From: an uncultured OM182 clade bacterium
Lineage (GTDB): Bacteria; Pseudomonadota; Gammaproteobacteria; Pseudomonadales; Azotimanducaceae
Assembly: GCA_905182025.1 (NCBI GenBank)
Contig: CAJJAA010000001.1
Span: 1 to 52,752 of the forward strand
DNA length: 52,752 bases
Direction of reading: 5' to 3'
Shown: positions 15,139 through 22,672 of the stretch, in pieces
Position numbering within the stretch: the first letter of the stretch is position 1
Layout: the number at the start of each line of letters is the position of its first letter
Translations under genes and position numbers: made by a program
Notes under the pieces: model-generated
Told to the model about the DNA's origin: nothing
Database searches by the model: none
What the model saw: the letters and a program-made list of their open reading frames with translations, nothing else

Positions 15139-16092
15139 CTAGAGCTTGAGGCCTGTTAGCTCGTCGATGCCCAGCATCAGATTTAGGTTCTGTACGGCGG
15201 CACCTGCAGCACCTTTGCCAAGGTTGTCTAATTGAGAAACGAGGATCATTTGTTGCTCATTTCCAAACAGGTGTATGTCGAGTTTGTTGGTGTCGTTATT
15301 GTCCTGCGGGTCAAGAAAGCCTTGATCCAAGGCGTCCTCTGAATTAGGCGTATGCACCGTGATGCAGGGCTCGTCAGTATAGTATTCGCTGAGCAATTCG
15401 TAGATTTCATCGACTCCGACAGGTCGTTCGAAAAATGATTTTGCGAGTGGCGTGCTGACGAGCATGCCCTGGGGGAAGTGACCAACCGAAGGCATAAACA
15501 ACGGTAATGCTTTCAGCCCAGCGTAGTGTTGCATCTCGGGTAAATGCTTATGGCCAAATTTGAGTGCATAAGGTCGGCTATACCATAAGGCGGATGGTGC
15601 ATCACTGGCACGCTGCTCATATCTCTCCATCATCCCGTGGCCGCCACCGGAATATCCGGATACCGCGCTTATGGACAACTGTGAGTCGGACTTGAGGATA
15701 TTGTTGCTACACAGTGGCGCAATGGCGAGTAGAAATCCTGTTGGGTAACAACCGGGGTTCGAAACATACTTCGCAGCGGTGATTGCAGATCGCTGACCCG
15801 GTTTTAGTTCTGGTAATCCATACGCCCAATCGGGGTCAATACGAAAGGCGGTACTCGCGTCGAGGATTCGTGCTTTTGTGTTGTGCGCCAAAGCGACTGT
15901 CTGTCTCGCAGCGTCGTCGGGAAGACAAAGTACAACAATATCTGCTGAGTTGATGAGGTCGAGTTTGGCGGAGGTGTCCTTTCGCAAGGAATCATCGATC
16001 TGCAGCAGTTCGAGATCATCTCGCATTGCCAGCCTATCCTGAATCTGCAGTCCGGTCGTACCGGTGTGTCCATCAATGAATATCTTGTACAT
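15139..16092 (-). CDS. argC: N-acetyl-gamma-glutamyl-phosphate reductase, type 2
   Basis: The 317-residue protein is the short (type 2) form of ArgC, which reduces N-acetylglutamyl phosphate to the semialdehyde in arginine synthesis, using NADPH. GHTGTTGLQ at 8-16 is the nucleotide-binding loop and C115 in SNPGCYPTG is the thioester-forming cysteine. The HLPEMQHYAGL segment carries the expected His. It is followed within 9 bases by the aminotransferase gene. No other arginine gene is in the window. Confidence 0.9.
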   Translation of the reverse strand: MYKIFIDGHTGTTGLQIQDRLAMRDDLELLQIDDSLRKDTSAKLDLINSADIVVLCLPDDAARQTVALAHNTKARILDASTAFRIDPDWAYGLPELKPGQRSAITAAKYVSNPGCYPTGFLLAIAPLCSNNILKSDSQLSISAVSGYSGGGHGMMERYEQRASDAPSALWYSRPYALKFGHKHLPEMQHYAGLKALPLFMPSVGHFPQGMLVSTPLAKSFFERPVGVDEIYELLSEYYTDEPCITVHTPNSEDALDQGFLDPQDNNDTNKLDIHLFGNEQQMILVSQLDNLGKGAAGAAVQNLNLMLGIDELTGLKL

Positions 16093-16136
16093 TTGGTCTT
16101 CTATTTATTTGTTCAATTAAAGTCTGTTTGTTTGCA

Positions 16137-17282
16137 TCATCTGAAATGTCTAAAAAAGACTCTTAAGTCTTCCGCTAACAAAGCAGGTTGTTCCAAAGCC
16201 GCAAAGTGCCCGCCTTTTGGCTGATGTGTCCAATGTTGTATATTGTAGAGCTCTTGCGCCCATACCTTCGGCGGTTGATAGAGTTCTGCGGGGAACATCG
16301 TGCAGCCCGTCGGGGTTTCAATTCTACCATGTTCAAACAAATTGTTATCCACATGATTCGATTCAAAGTACAAACGCGTCGAAGAGGTAATTGTGCCGGT
16401 AATCCAGTAGAGCATGATGTTTGTCAGCAGCTCATCCTTACCAACAACGGAGTCAAGCTCGCCATTGCAGTCAGTCCAGCCATGAAACTTTTCTGTTATC
16501 CAGGCAGCCAATCCAGCGGGTGAGTCATTAAGTCCATAACCCAAGGTTTGCGGTTTGGAGCCTTGAATAGCTTGATAGCCGGTACCCTCTGCCATACGCA
16601 TGCGACATTGTTCGAGGGTTCGTTTTTCTAGATCAGTTACACCGGCAAAAGGGTCTTGCCAATGTTTAGGATAGTTCGCGAAGACCAATGTGAGATGCAA
16701 TGCCATGACACGCTCAGGATCGAGTAGTGCCGTCCAACTGCTGATGGCGGAGCCCCAGTCGCCACCTTGGACAACATATTTTTCGTATCCCAATTGTGTC
16801 ATGAGTTCTATGTGACCTTCGGCAACACGTTTTTGATCAAAACCCTGTTCCGCTGGTGCATCGGAAAATCCATAGCCCGGAATGGACGGGCAGATCACAT
16901 GAAAAGCATCCGCTTGGCTGGCGCCAAATTTCTCTGGTGATGTCAACATCGGAATGATTGTTGTGAATTCGGCGATTGATCCGGGCCAACCGTGCGTCAT
17001 TAGCAGAGGTATGGCGTCTTCTCGCTCGGATCGTTGGTGGACAAAATGTACTTGCCGGTCTTCTATGCGCGTCTTGAACTGAGGCAATGCATTGAGTTTG
17101 GCTTCCTGCGTACGCCAGTCAAAGTCATGTTGCCAATAGTCACAGAGTGATTTTAGGTAGCCGAGATCGGTGCCATATTGCCAGTTCGTACCCACTTCAT
17201 CGGGGAAGCGTGTATGCGCGAGTCTATAGCGAAGGTCTTCCAACAAGGCGTCGGAAGTTTCAATTGTGAAAGGTGTAATCAT
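16137..17282 (-). CDS. Epoxide hydrolase (microsomal EPHX1-like)
   Basis: The 381-residue protein has an N-terminal EHN-type region (about 1-90) and an alpha/beta hydrolase core. The oxyanion HGWPG is at 97-101, the Asp nucleophile D175 in GGDWGS, the acid probably E333 in FPAEL and the base H359 in GGHFAALEQP, exactly the layout of microsomal/juvenile-hormone epoxide hydrolases. The reaction is hydrolysis of an epoxide to a vicinal diol. It is about 5 kb from the halohydrin dehalogenase on the same strand, whose product would be an epoxide. A 16-base palindrome and an 11-base triplicated repeat lie upstream of its start. Confidence 0.88.
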   Translation of the reverse strand: MITPFTIETSDALLEDLRYRLAHTRFPDEVGTNWQYGTDLGYLKSLCDYWQHDFDWRTQEAKLNALPQFKTRIEDRQVHFVHQRSEREDAIPLLMTHGWPGSIAEFTTIIPMLTSPEKFGASQADAFHVICPSIPGYGFSDAPAEQGFDQKRVAEGHIELMTQLGYEKYVVQGGDWGSAISSWTALLDPERVMALHLTLVFANYPKHWQDPFAGVTDLEKRTLEQCRMRMAEGTGYQAIQGSKPQTLGYGLNDSPAGLAAWITEKFHGWTDCNGELDSVVGKDELLTNIMLYWITGTITSSTRLYFESNHVDNNLFEHGRIETPTGCTMFPAELYQPPKVWAQELYNIQHWTHQPKGGHFAALEQPALLAEDLRVFFRHFR

Positions 17283-17319
17283 TGTTTAATCCGCATGTTT
17301 TTCCGAGTCGACTGTGGTT

Positions 17320-17360
17320 TAGATAATGCCTAGATAATACCTAGATGATCACGTGATCAT
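17320..17360. repeat. 11-base triple repeat ending in a 16-base palindrome
   Basis: TAGATAATGCC, TAGATAATACC and TAGATGATCAC follow each other from 17320 to 17352. The last overlaps the perfect palindrome ATGATCACGTGATCAT at 17345-17360. The structure lies in the 82-base gap upstream of the epoxide hydrolase start and could hold an operator. The core ATCACGTGATCA occurs again at 21866-21877. Confidence 0.6.
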
Positions 17361-17364
17361 TACT

Positions 17365-18642
17365 TCAAGAGTATGAATCCTGGATAGACTTGTCGAATAC
17401 CTGTTCCTGCAGAAAGTAGATGACATCTTTAAGAGGCTTATCCGCCAATGATTTAGGTAAAACGGTGTCATCGAAACATCTGCGCAAGGGAACTGAATGA
17501 AACTTTTCATCCCTCAGATAGTGTATATATTTCAATGTCCTGAAGCCATCAAACCAATCGAACACAAATTTATTGAAGACCTTTTCCGATTGAGATTGAT
17601 GTTTCAGAAGCTCCCTATTGAAACCCGATATTTCGCACCATTGTTCGGTTAGGGTTGATGAAAAGTAACCGGTCAGATGAGTAGCCGCTTGGTAAAAACG
17701 CAGCTCCATCAAAAACACGCGTAAATGGTTAAAAACTTCCGGGTGGTAAAAGAGATGTTCGGCAAGTGGGTTGTGGTGTGCTTCTACTGCAGCTATACCT
17801 TGTCCCGTGCCGAAAGGTACGCGAGTCGAAAGGCGCCCAGAGAGTTCTATCGATGGTAGCGAGCGGGTGTTAAAGGGGCCGATTTTTGCGAGCTTGTTAA
17901 GAAGGTAAAAATCTTCACCGGCACTTCTTTTTGGATAACCTCTCACCTTCGCATAGTCGGTGGCATTAATACTTATGGTGCTGCCGATGGAACTGTGTGC
18001 ATAGCCAGACCGAGCAAACTGTAAACCTGCGACGTAGTATAGTAGTGTCGTTTCGTAAATATGGCAGGACTCAGTGTGCCCCTTTATGGGTTTGTGGCTA
18101 AACGGATAAATGATCGCTGATTCTGCGTCCGCGAGCTTTGGCTTGGTAAAGTAGTCGACAGGCAAGTGTGCGTCAGCATCGGTGGAGAAAATCCATGGAA
18201 CCTTTATCGTGCTTGAGGCAATCAGTCTTAGCGCCAAGTCAGAACCTATTTTCCTTGCTAATCCAACACCGTATTTCTCCTTGATTGGCTCATTACATCG
18301 ATCAACGATAAGTAGATCCGGCTGTCTGGAAAAGCTTAGGTAGTCACAGTTCTTAAAATTTGACACCGTTGTTGCTTCATTAATAGCGTCGCGCTTTAGT
18401 TCGATAGTGGCTTCATCTGAAGCCACCGGTGAGTTGATAACGACAATGACGAGTACACTTGACGCGGAAATTGATCGCCAAACGTCGGTCAGAGACAACC
18501 ATTTTTCACGATAGGCTGGAATAACGAGAACGTAGTCGTACTGTTTGTTAAAGAATGTATCGGGTGGCGTTAAAGTCTCGGCATAGTGTGCGAGATACTT
18601 CTCGATGATGGTCGTTTTTTTTTGTTGTATTTTATTGCGCAC
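17365..18642 (-). CDS. Glycosyltransferase family 2-like protein
   Basis: The 425-residue protein opens its catalytic part with YVLVIPAYREKW (about 37-48), as in GT-A-fold glycosyltransferases. The metal-binding DxD is D155-A-D157 in FSTDADAHLP, and E243-D244 in RSAGEDFYLL is the usual catalytic position. The last 130 residues are a helical region without a recognised domain. No membrane segment is evident, so it is probably cytoplasmic. Donor and acceptor sugars are unknown, and no other sugar-chain genes are nearby, which makes it an isolated member. Confidence 0.7.
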   Translation of the reverse strand: MRNKIQQKKTTIIEKYLAHYAETLTPPDTFFNKQYDYVLVIPAYREKWLSLTDVWRSISASSVLVIVVINSPVASDEATIELKRDAINEATTVSNFKNCDYLSFSRQPDLLIVDRCNEPIKEKYGVGLARKIGSDLALRLIASSTIKVPWIFSTDADAHLPVDYFTKPKLADAESAIIYPFSHKPIKGHTESCHIYETTLLYYVAGLQFARSGYAHSSIGSTISINATDYAKVRGYPKRSAGEDFYLLNKLAKIGPFNTRSLPSIELSGRLSTRVPFGTGQGIAAVEAHHNPLAEHLFYHPEVFNHLRVFLMELRFYQAATHLTGYFSSTLTEQWCEISGFNRELLKHQSQSEKVFNKFVFDWFDGFRTLKYIHYLRDEKFHSVPLRRCFDDTVLPKSLADKPLKDVIYFLQEQVFDKSIQDSYS

Positions 18643-18702
18643 ATTTGTCTCTAATTGCTCAGCGCTGTTGATTTTAGCTCAAGGCTGTGGCGTGCATTTT
18701 GG

Positions 18703-19278
18703 TTAGTGAAGTTTCGGATGAATAGGGCAGTTTGCTATCGCGGTGGCTTCATATACGAGCCAGTCCTCGAATCGCGTTTCAACTTCGGTAGCGGGAAAAT
18801 ACTGTTTGGCCAGATTGAGAAATAATTCGAAATGATTACTCTCTGATTTTGCAAGGGACTTGTAAAAGCTCGCCAATGCCGGCTCTTGCAGATGTTGACC
18901 GAGCAAAGTGAAACGTTCAGCGCCCCGCGCTTCAATAACAGCAGCTGACAAGAGGCGATCGATAAAGTAGTGATCAGAACCTTTTCTGATTTGCTTTACT
19001 AATTGATTAACGTACATATCTTTTTCATCTGGCAGGGGTGTTATGCCGCGTTTAAGCATGATTCTTAATACCTGCCGGTAGTGATTGAGTTCCTCAAGTG
19101 CAAGATCGACCATATTCTCCAACAGCTCGATTCTGTCAGGATAGTGAGCCACCATCGACATAGCCATTGATGAGGCCTTTTTCTCGTTTGCGGCATGGTC
19201 GTTTAGAAATCTATCGAAATCACTGATGACTGATTCAACCCAAGCACTTGATGTTTTAATTTTTAATGGGTTACTCAA
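18703..19278 (-). CDS. miaE: tRNA 2-methylthio-N6-isopentenyladenosine hydroxylase
   Basis: The 191-residue diiron enzyme hydroxylates the isopentenyl group of ms2i6A at position 37 of tRNAs. Ligand candidates fit the family: E32, the ELNH motif (E63, H66), E116 in VIEARGAE and the ESNH motif (E146, H149). The start is a TTG at 19278 whose second and third bases are part of the stop of the esterase gene upstream. The next ATG (residue 38) would remove E32, so the TTG is required. Translation is therefore probably coupled to the esterase. Confidence 0.9.
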   Translation of the reverse strand: MSNPLKIKTSSAWVESVISDFDRFLNDHAANEKKASSMAMSMVAHYPDRIELLENMVDLALEELNHYRQVLRIMLKRGITPLPDEKDMYVNQLVKQIRKGSDHYFIDRLLSAAVIEARGAERFTLLGQHLQEPALASFYKSLAKSESNHFELFLNLAKQYFPATEVETRFEDWLVYEATAIANCPIHPKLH

Positions 19279-19943
19279 AACATCTCCGTAAAGTAGCGTG
19301 CTATTTCTTCAATCTCTTCCATGCACACCTGATGACCCATTGGATAGTCGAACCATCTCACATCGTAACCTAGTCGAATGAGGTTTTCGCGGGACGTTGC
19401 TGCGCGCATGATGGGTATCATGGGGTCCGTCGTACCGTGTGCCATCATGATCGGCATAGCGAGGTTTGCGTCTGTCCGCTCCGCTTCCGTGCCCGTGTAG
19501 TCATGCAGATACGTTGACAATGCCAATACCCCGGCGAGTCTCTTGGGAAAACGTAAAGCAGTGTGCAGGGCGATAACGCCACCTTGGGAAAATCCCGCCA
19601 GTAGGATTCGTTGGCTATCGATTCCCCTTTCGATTTCTCGATCAATAAAAGCAGTGATCTGAGCCGTAGATAAGTCAATGTCGTCACTACCGCCTGTTTC
19701 CGCATGGGGTACAAAGTCGTACCAAGCACGCATTTCAGCCCCGTCATTGATACTTACTTGGCGTATGGGTGCATGTGGAAAAATGTAGCGAATCGGTAAA
19801 TCAAGACCCAGTTCAGGCACGATGGGTTCAAAATCATGCCCGTCGGCACCTAAGCCGTGAAGCCAGATGACAGTTGCAGTGGCGGGCACCTCGGGCTCCA
19901 ATTCAATGTGCTCGAGTAGTTCAGGTTCGATATCTGTTGGCAT
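19275..19943 (-). CDS. Phospholipase/carboxylesterase family hydrolase
   Basis: The 222-residue protein belongs to the small cytoplasmic carboxylesterases related to Pseudomonas EstB and eukaryotic acyl-protein thioesterase. WLHGLGADGHDF (27-38) forms the oxyanion region; S119 in GFSQGG, D173 in TTDPMIP and H204 in MGHQVCMEE form the triad. Length is typical. The stop overlaps the TTG start of miaE by four bases. The physiological ester is not known. Confidence 0.9.
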   Translation of the reverse strand: MPTDIEPELLEHIELEPEVPATATVIWLHGLGADGHDFEPIVPELGLDLPIRYIFPHAPIRQVSINDGAEMRAWYDFVPHAETGGSDDIDLSTAQITAFIDREIERGIDSQRILLAGFSQGGVIALHTALRFPKRLAGVLALSTYLHDYTGTEAERTDANLAMPIMMAHGTTDPMIPIMRAATSRENLIRLGYDVRWFDYPMGHQVCMEEIEEIARYFTEMF

Positions 19944-20318
19944 GTTATTCCTTTGGCAGCTGATACAGCTGTATATAAAAATCCGCTGAGGGCTCTAAAC
20001 CCGCTGAGGGCTCTAAATCCGCTGAGGGCTCCATTAAAGAGTCATCGAAGATTAGGCAATAAGCTGCCTATTGTACGGCTGATTGATTTGAAGCACGAAT
20101 CATATCCACACAGAATTTGATTTCAATAGGGACGCTTGATAAGAGGTCTGCACAATATTTTGTTTGCGAGCATCGATCACCGTTCAATGATGCAAAGGTA
20201 TATGATTCTGAGCAGCGAGTTGCTCGTCATTACTGAATATGACTAAATAAGATGATATGGATGAAACACATTCATTAGTTATCTGTAAAAATCAAAATAA
20301 ATTATTAGGAGAAAGCGC
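19944..20318. other. Divergent intergenic region with 18-base triple repeat
   Basis: This 375-base space lies between the divergent esterase and CoA-transferase genes and should hold promoters for both. The clearest structure is the 18-base repeat at 19981-20034. The plus-strand gene has an AGGAGA ribosome site at 20307-20312. I could not pick a convincing -35/-10 pair by eye. Confidence 0.5.
19981..20034. repeat. 18-base tandem repeat, three copies
   Basis: Units start at 19981, 19999 and 20017; the common part is CCGCTGAGGGCTC followed by TAAA-like bases. Copies one and two differ by a single base. It lies 38 bases upstream of the esterase start on the minus strand, so it is probably in or near that gene's leader. 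Confidence 0.9.
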
Positions 20319-21455
20319 GTGGGACCACTGTCGGGAATTAAGATCATTGAATTAGCCGGAATCGGACCAGGACCTTTTTGCGGCATGTTGTTGTCGGATA
20401 TGGGTGCGGAAGTCATTAGAGTTGATCGTGCAGGTGCCGTTCTACGGGGTCAAGATGTACTGACGCGAGGCCGTAAATCCATTGCTGTGAATCTTAAGAG
20501 CGAGCAGGGGCGCGAGACGATACTCAAACTTTGTGAATCAGCGGATGCGATTTTCGAAGGGTTTCGACCTGGTGTAACAGAAAGGCTCGGTTTGGGGCCG
20601 GAAGATTGTATGGCTCGTAATGAAAAGATTGTCTACGGACGCATGACCGGTTGGGGTCAAGAAGGTCCAATGGCTAACGCAGCAGGCCACGATATCAATT
20701 ACATAGCCTTATCTGGCGCGCTAAGCGCGATCGGTCCGAAAGATGGCAAACCGGTCCCGCCTTTGAACCTCGTCGGTGATTTTGGTGGCGGCGGCATGGT
20801 GCTAGCGTTAGGTATTGTTTGTGCGATTCTTGAGGCAACACGTTCAGGCAAAGGACAAGTCGTCGATACAGCAATGGTGGATGGCGCAGCGCTTCTTATG
20901 TCGATGTTCTACACGATGACTGCAATGGGCGGATGGAACCCCGAGAGAGGCACAAATCTGCTCGATTCAGGCGCGCATTTTTACGATACCTATGAGACGA
21001 GTGATGGTGAGTATGTGTCTTTAGGTTCAATCGAACCTCAATTTTATGCGCTTTTGATTGAAAAAGCCGGCCTAGATCCTGAGCAATTTGCACCACAAAT
21101 GGATCGATCACAATGGGGTAAACTAAAAGACAAGCTGACTGAGGTGTTCAAAACGAAGACTCGGGACCAGTGGTGTGAAATTATGGAAGGCTCCGACGTT
21201 TGCTTTGCACCTGTGTTATCGCTGACTGAAGCCGCAGAGCACCCGCATAACATTCATCGGAAAACCTTTTCAGAACTTGATGGTGTTTTACAACCTTCAC
21301 CGGCGCCGCGTTTTAGTCGTACAGAACCTGAGCTAACACATAGTTCAAGGCAGCCAGGTCAAGACACCCTTGAGGTTTTGAAGGACGCAGGGATTTCACA
21401 AGAATCAATTGATTTAATGTTGGCCTCTGGCGCGATTAGTTTGGCGAATGGCTAA
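20319..21455 (+). CDS. CaiB/BaiF CoA-transferase family, alpha-methylacyl-CoA racemase-type
   Basis: The 378-residue protein is a class III CoA-transferase fold member. The opening [20 protein letters not shown] and the catalytic pair H124 (AGHDINY) and D154 (VGDFGGG) are those of alpha-methylacyl-CoA racemases; in the mycobacterial enzyme the pair is H126 and D156, the same 30-residue spacing. The reaction would be inversion of the 2-methyl centre of branched acyl-CoAs, needed before beta-oxidation of methyl-branched chains. The start is a GTG with AGGAGA six bases upstream. A weak terminator-like hairpin follows. Confidence 0.87.
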   Translation: MGPLSGIKIIELAGIGPGPFCGMLLSDMGAEVIRVDRAGAVLRGQDVLTRGRKSIAVNLKSEQGRETILKLCESADAIFEGFRPGVTERLGLGPEDCMARNEKIVYGRMTGWGQEGPMANAAGHDINYIALSGALSAIGPKDGKPVPPLNLVGDFGGGGMVLALGIVCAILEATRSGKGQVVDTAMVDGAALLMSMFYTMTAMGGWNPERGTNLLDSGAHFYDTYETSDGEYVSLGSIEPQFYALLIEKAGLDPEQFAPQMDRSQWGKLKDKLTEVFKTKTRDQWCEIMEGSDVCFAPVLSLTEAAEHPHNIHRKTFSELDGVLQPSPAPRFSRTEPELTHSSRQPGQDTLEVLKDAGISQESIDLMLASGAISLANG

Positions 21456-21484
21456 CGATTTAACAGAAGTGAGGGCGAGGTGGT

Positions 21485-21508
21485 AAACGGCTGTAGAGCG
21501 GCCGTTTT
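21485..21508 (+). terminator. Possible weak terminator after the CoA-transferase gene
   Basis: AAACGGC (21485-21491) pairs with GCCGTTT (21501-21507) over a nine-base loop, followed by only one further T before GG. The stem is good but the T-run is short. Confidence 0.35.
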
Positions 21509-21576
21509 GGTCGTAAAGCACACCTCATAACAAGAAAAGCTTGTTAAACGGTTATCCGAAGCCCTTCTTTTTAGGC

Positions 21577-21686
21577 ATATTACAATTGTTTACTATAATA
21601 GAAGGTTATTTGCGCTCAGCTTGCTAGACAGTTTTGCAAAGCCTTGTATTACAAAATATTACAATTGATTACCAAAAAGGAAGGTT
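21577..21686. repeat. Two 31-base imperfect direct repeats
   Basis: ATATTACAATTGTTTAC at 21577 and ATATTACAATTGATTAC at 21656 start two 31-base copies that both end in GAAGGTT, 79 bases apart. The conserved core ATATTACAATTG plus TTAC and GAAGGTT suggests duplicated regulator sites or a small duplication; the first copy contains TATAAT. Confidence 0.65.
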
Positions 21687-21845
21687 GGGCGCGTTTAATT
21701 GTCGTGATTATCAGTTAAGATTCCTTCTCTAAATTCCCTGACGACTTAGGTAAGTCTGCAAGCGATTTTAGAAGAGACATTCCTAGAAGATTCACATAAT
21801 GACTTAGTGTTGTAGCGCGGCTTTTATCGGCCAGTTTTGTGATTC

Positions 21846-21914
21846 ATGAGAGTTAAGGAACATCAATCACGTGATCAGTTTAAACACTGGTCAAAAAAAA
21901 CAGGTAACTACTGA
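21846..21914 (+). CDS. Candidate 22-residue leader peptide
   Basis: The ATG at 21846 opens 22 codons that stop at TGA 21912-21914, whose last base is the first base of the next gene's ATG. The peptide is basic (MRVKEHQSRDQFKHWSKK and four more residues). The stop-start overlap is typical of translational coupling. No strong ribosome site precedes it. It may instead be the displaced N-terminus of the downstream protein after a frameshift. Confidence 0.3.
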   Translation: MRVKEHQSRDQFKHWSKKTGNY

Positions 21915-22426
21915 TGAGCGTTGAATTACTAGATACTACTCGATTCCATGGGTTTAGAGTCAGACGACAGATTGCGGGAAAGACTTTCCAAGAGTACTTT
22001 TCACTAAAGGAAAATGGCAAGCGACTTCGAGGCGCACCACGAGCAGCTGTTAAAGAAAAAGCAGAGCTTCGAGATGCGGTTCTAGCAAAGCAACAGGCAA
22101 AAGCAAAAGCGGAAGCGGCCAAGACTGCACTATTTGATAAGACTGGAAAAGTGCGCGGTATCTTGTTTCGAATGAAGACCGAAAAAAGTGGTACACGCAC
22201 GCCGGTATTTCAAATTGGCATTATGTCCGCAAAAGCTGAGAAGATTGTAAATACAACAGTGTCTATTAACTTGCATGGTCTGAAAGGCGCTTGGGAAAAA
22301 GCTGTAGAGTTCTATATCTCTCACAAGAAGATTTCCAAGCGATCAGATATCTACAAGAAATTGTTAAAAGCTCAGCCCTCTAAGGCGCAGCTTGATGCAA
22401 TGAAGCGTAAACGCAAAAAGCGTTAA
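21914..22426 (+). CDS. Basic protein with possible AP2-like DNA-binding repeats
   Basis: The 170-residue, very basic protein has a beta-rich start (FHGFRVRRQIAGKTFQEYF) of the kind found in integrase arm-binding and AP2-type domains. A Lys/Ala-rich helix follows at about 45-75, then a second possible domain (VFQIGI to SINLHGLKGAWEKAVEFY), and a KRKRKKR tail. Nucleic-acid binding is likely from charge; the AP2 assignment is tentative. It is a single gene with its own strong terminator. A CAGGTAA ribosome site lies in the leader ORF just before the ATG. Confidence 0.55.
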   Translation: MSVELLDTTRFHGFRVRRQIAGKTFQEYFSLKENGKRLRGAPRAAVKEKAELRDAVLAKQQAKAKAEAAKTALFDKTGKVRGILFRMKTEKSGTRTPVFQIGIMSAKAEKIVNTTVSINLHGLKGAWEKAVEFYISHKKISKRSDIYKKLLKAQPSKAQLDAMKRKRKKR

Positions 22427-22451
22427 TCGTCTGTCAGATGATATCCGAGAA

Positions 22452-22472
22452 GGGGCTGTAAGCCCCTTTTTT
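22452..22472 (+). terminator. Rho-independent terminator
   Basis: GGGGCT (22452-22457) pairs with AGCCCC (22461-22466) over a three-base loop, followed by six T. It ends the transcript of the basic protein gene, 25 bases after its stop. Confidence 0.9.
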
Positions 22473-22598
22473 GTGCCCGTAAAAACTACAGAGATCAGAC
22501 ATGTGATATGGTCGGGAACAGTTTGTCCGTCCCTTACGGCCATGCTATTGCGGTTTGAAACGGTAGTTTATAGGTTGTGAGAGACTGTTTTTTTGCGT

Positions 22599-22626
22599 AC
22601 TAGCCGTAGCTTTATAATAAGCTAGT
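22599..22626 (+). promoter_or_regulatory. Candidate promoter and overlapping inverted repeat before prpE
   Basis: A consensus TATAAT at 22613-22618 is enclosed by an inverted repeat, ACTAGC at 22599-22604 and GCTAGT at 22621-22626. The -35 is poor (T-rich, near 22590). The arrangement would suit a regulated promoter in which a dimeric protein covers the -10. Confidence 0.35.
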
Positions 22627-22672
22627 CGTAAGTTAATCGATTCCACTCACTTAAAAGCATGTTGAAAAAGCT

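Larger units (their letters stand above)
21456..21913. other. Intergenic region with direct repeats and a leader ORF
   Basis: This 458-base gap holds a possible terminator for the upstream gene (21485-21508), a 31-base imperfect direct repeat (21577-21607 and 21656-21686), the shared palindromic core ATCACGTGATCA (21866-21877) and a 22-codon ORF that overlaps the next gene's start (21846-21914). A TATAAT at 21594-21599 lies inside the first direct repeat but without a good -35. Confidence 0.5.

Noticed and set aside
21914..22426. Phage integrase or mobile element from the arm-binding-like start
   Set aside because: No tyrosine recombinase catalytic residues, no att-like repeats at a tRNA gene and no other phage genes.
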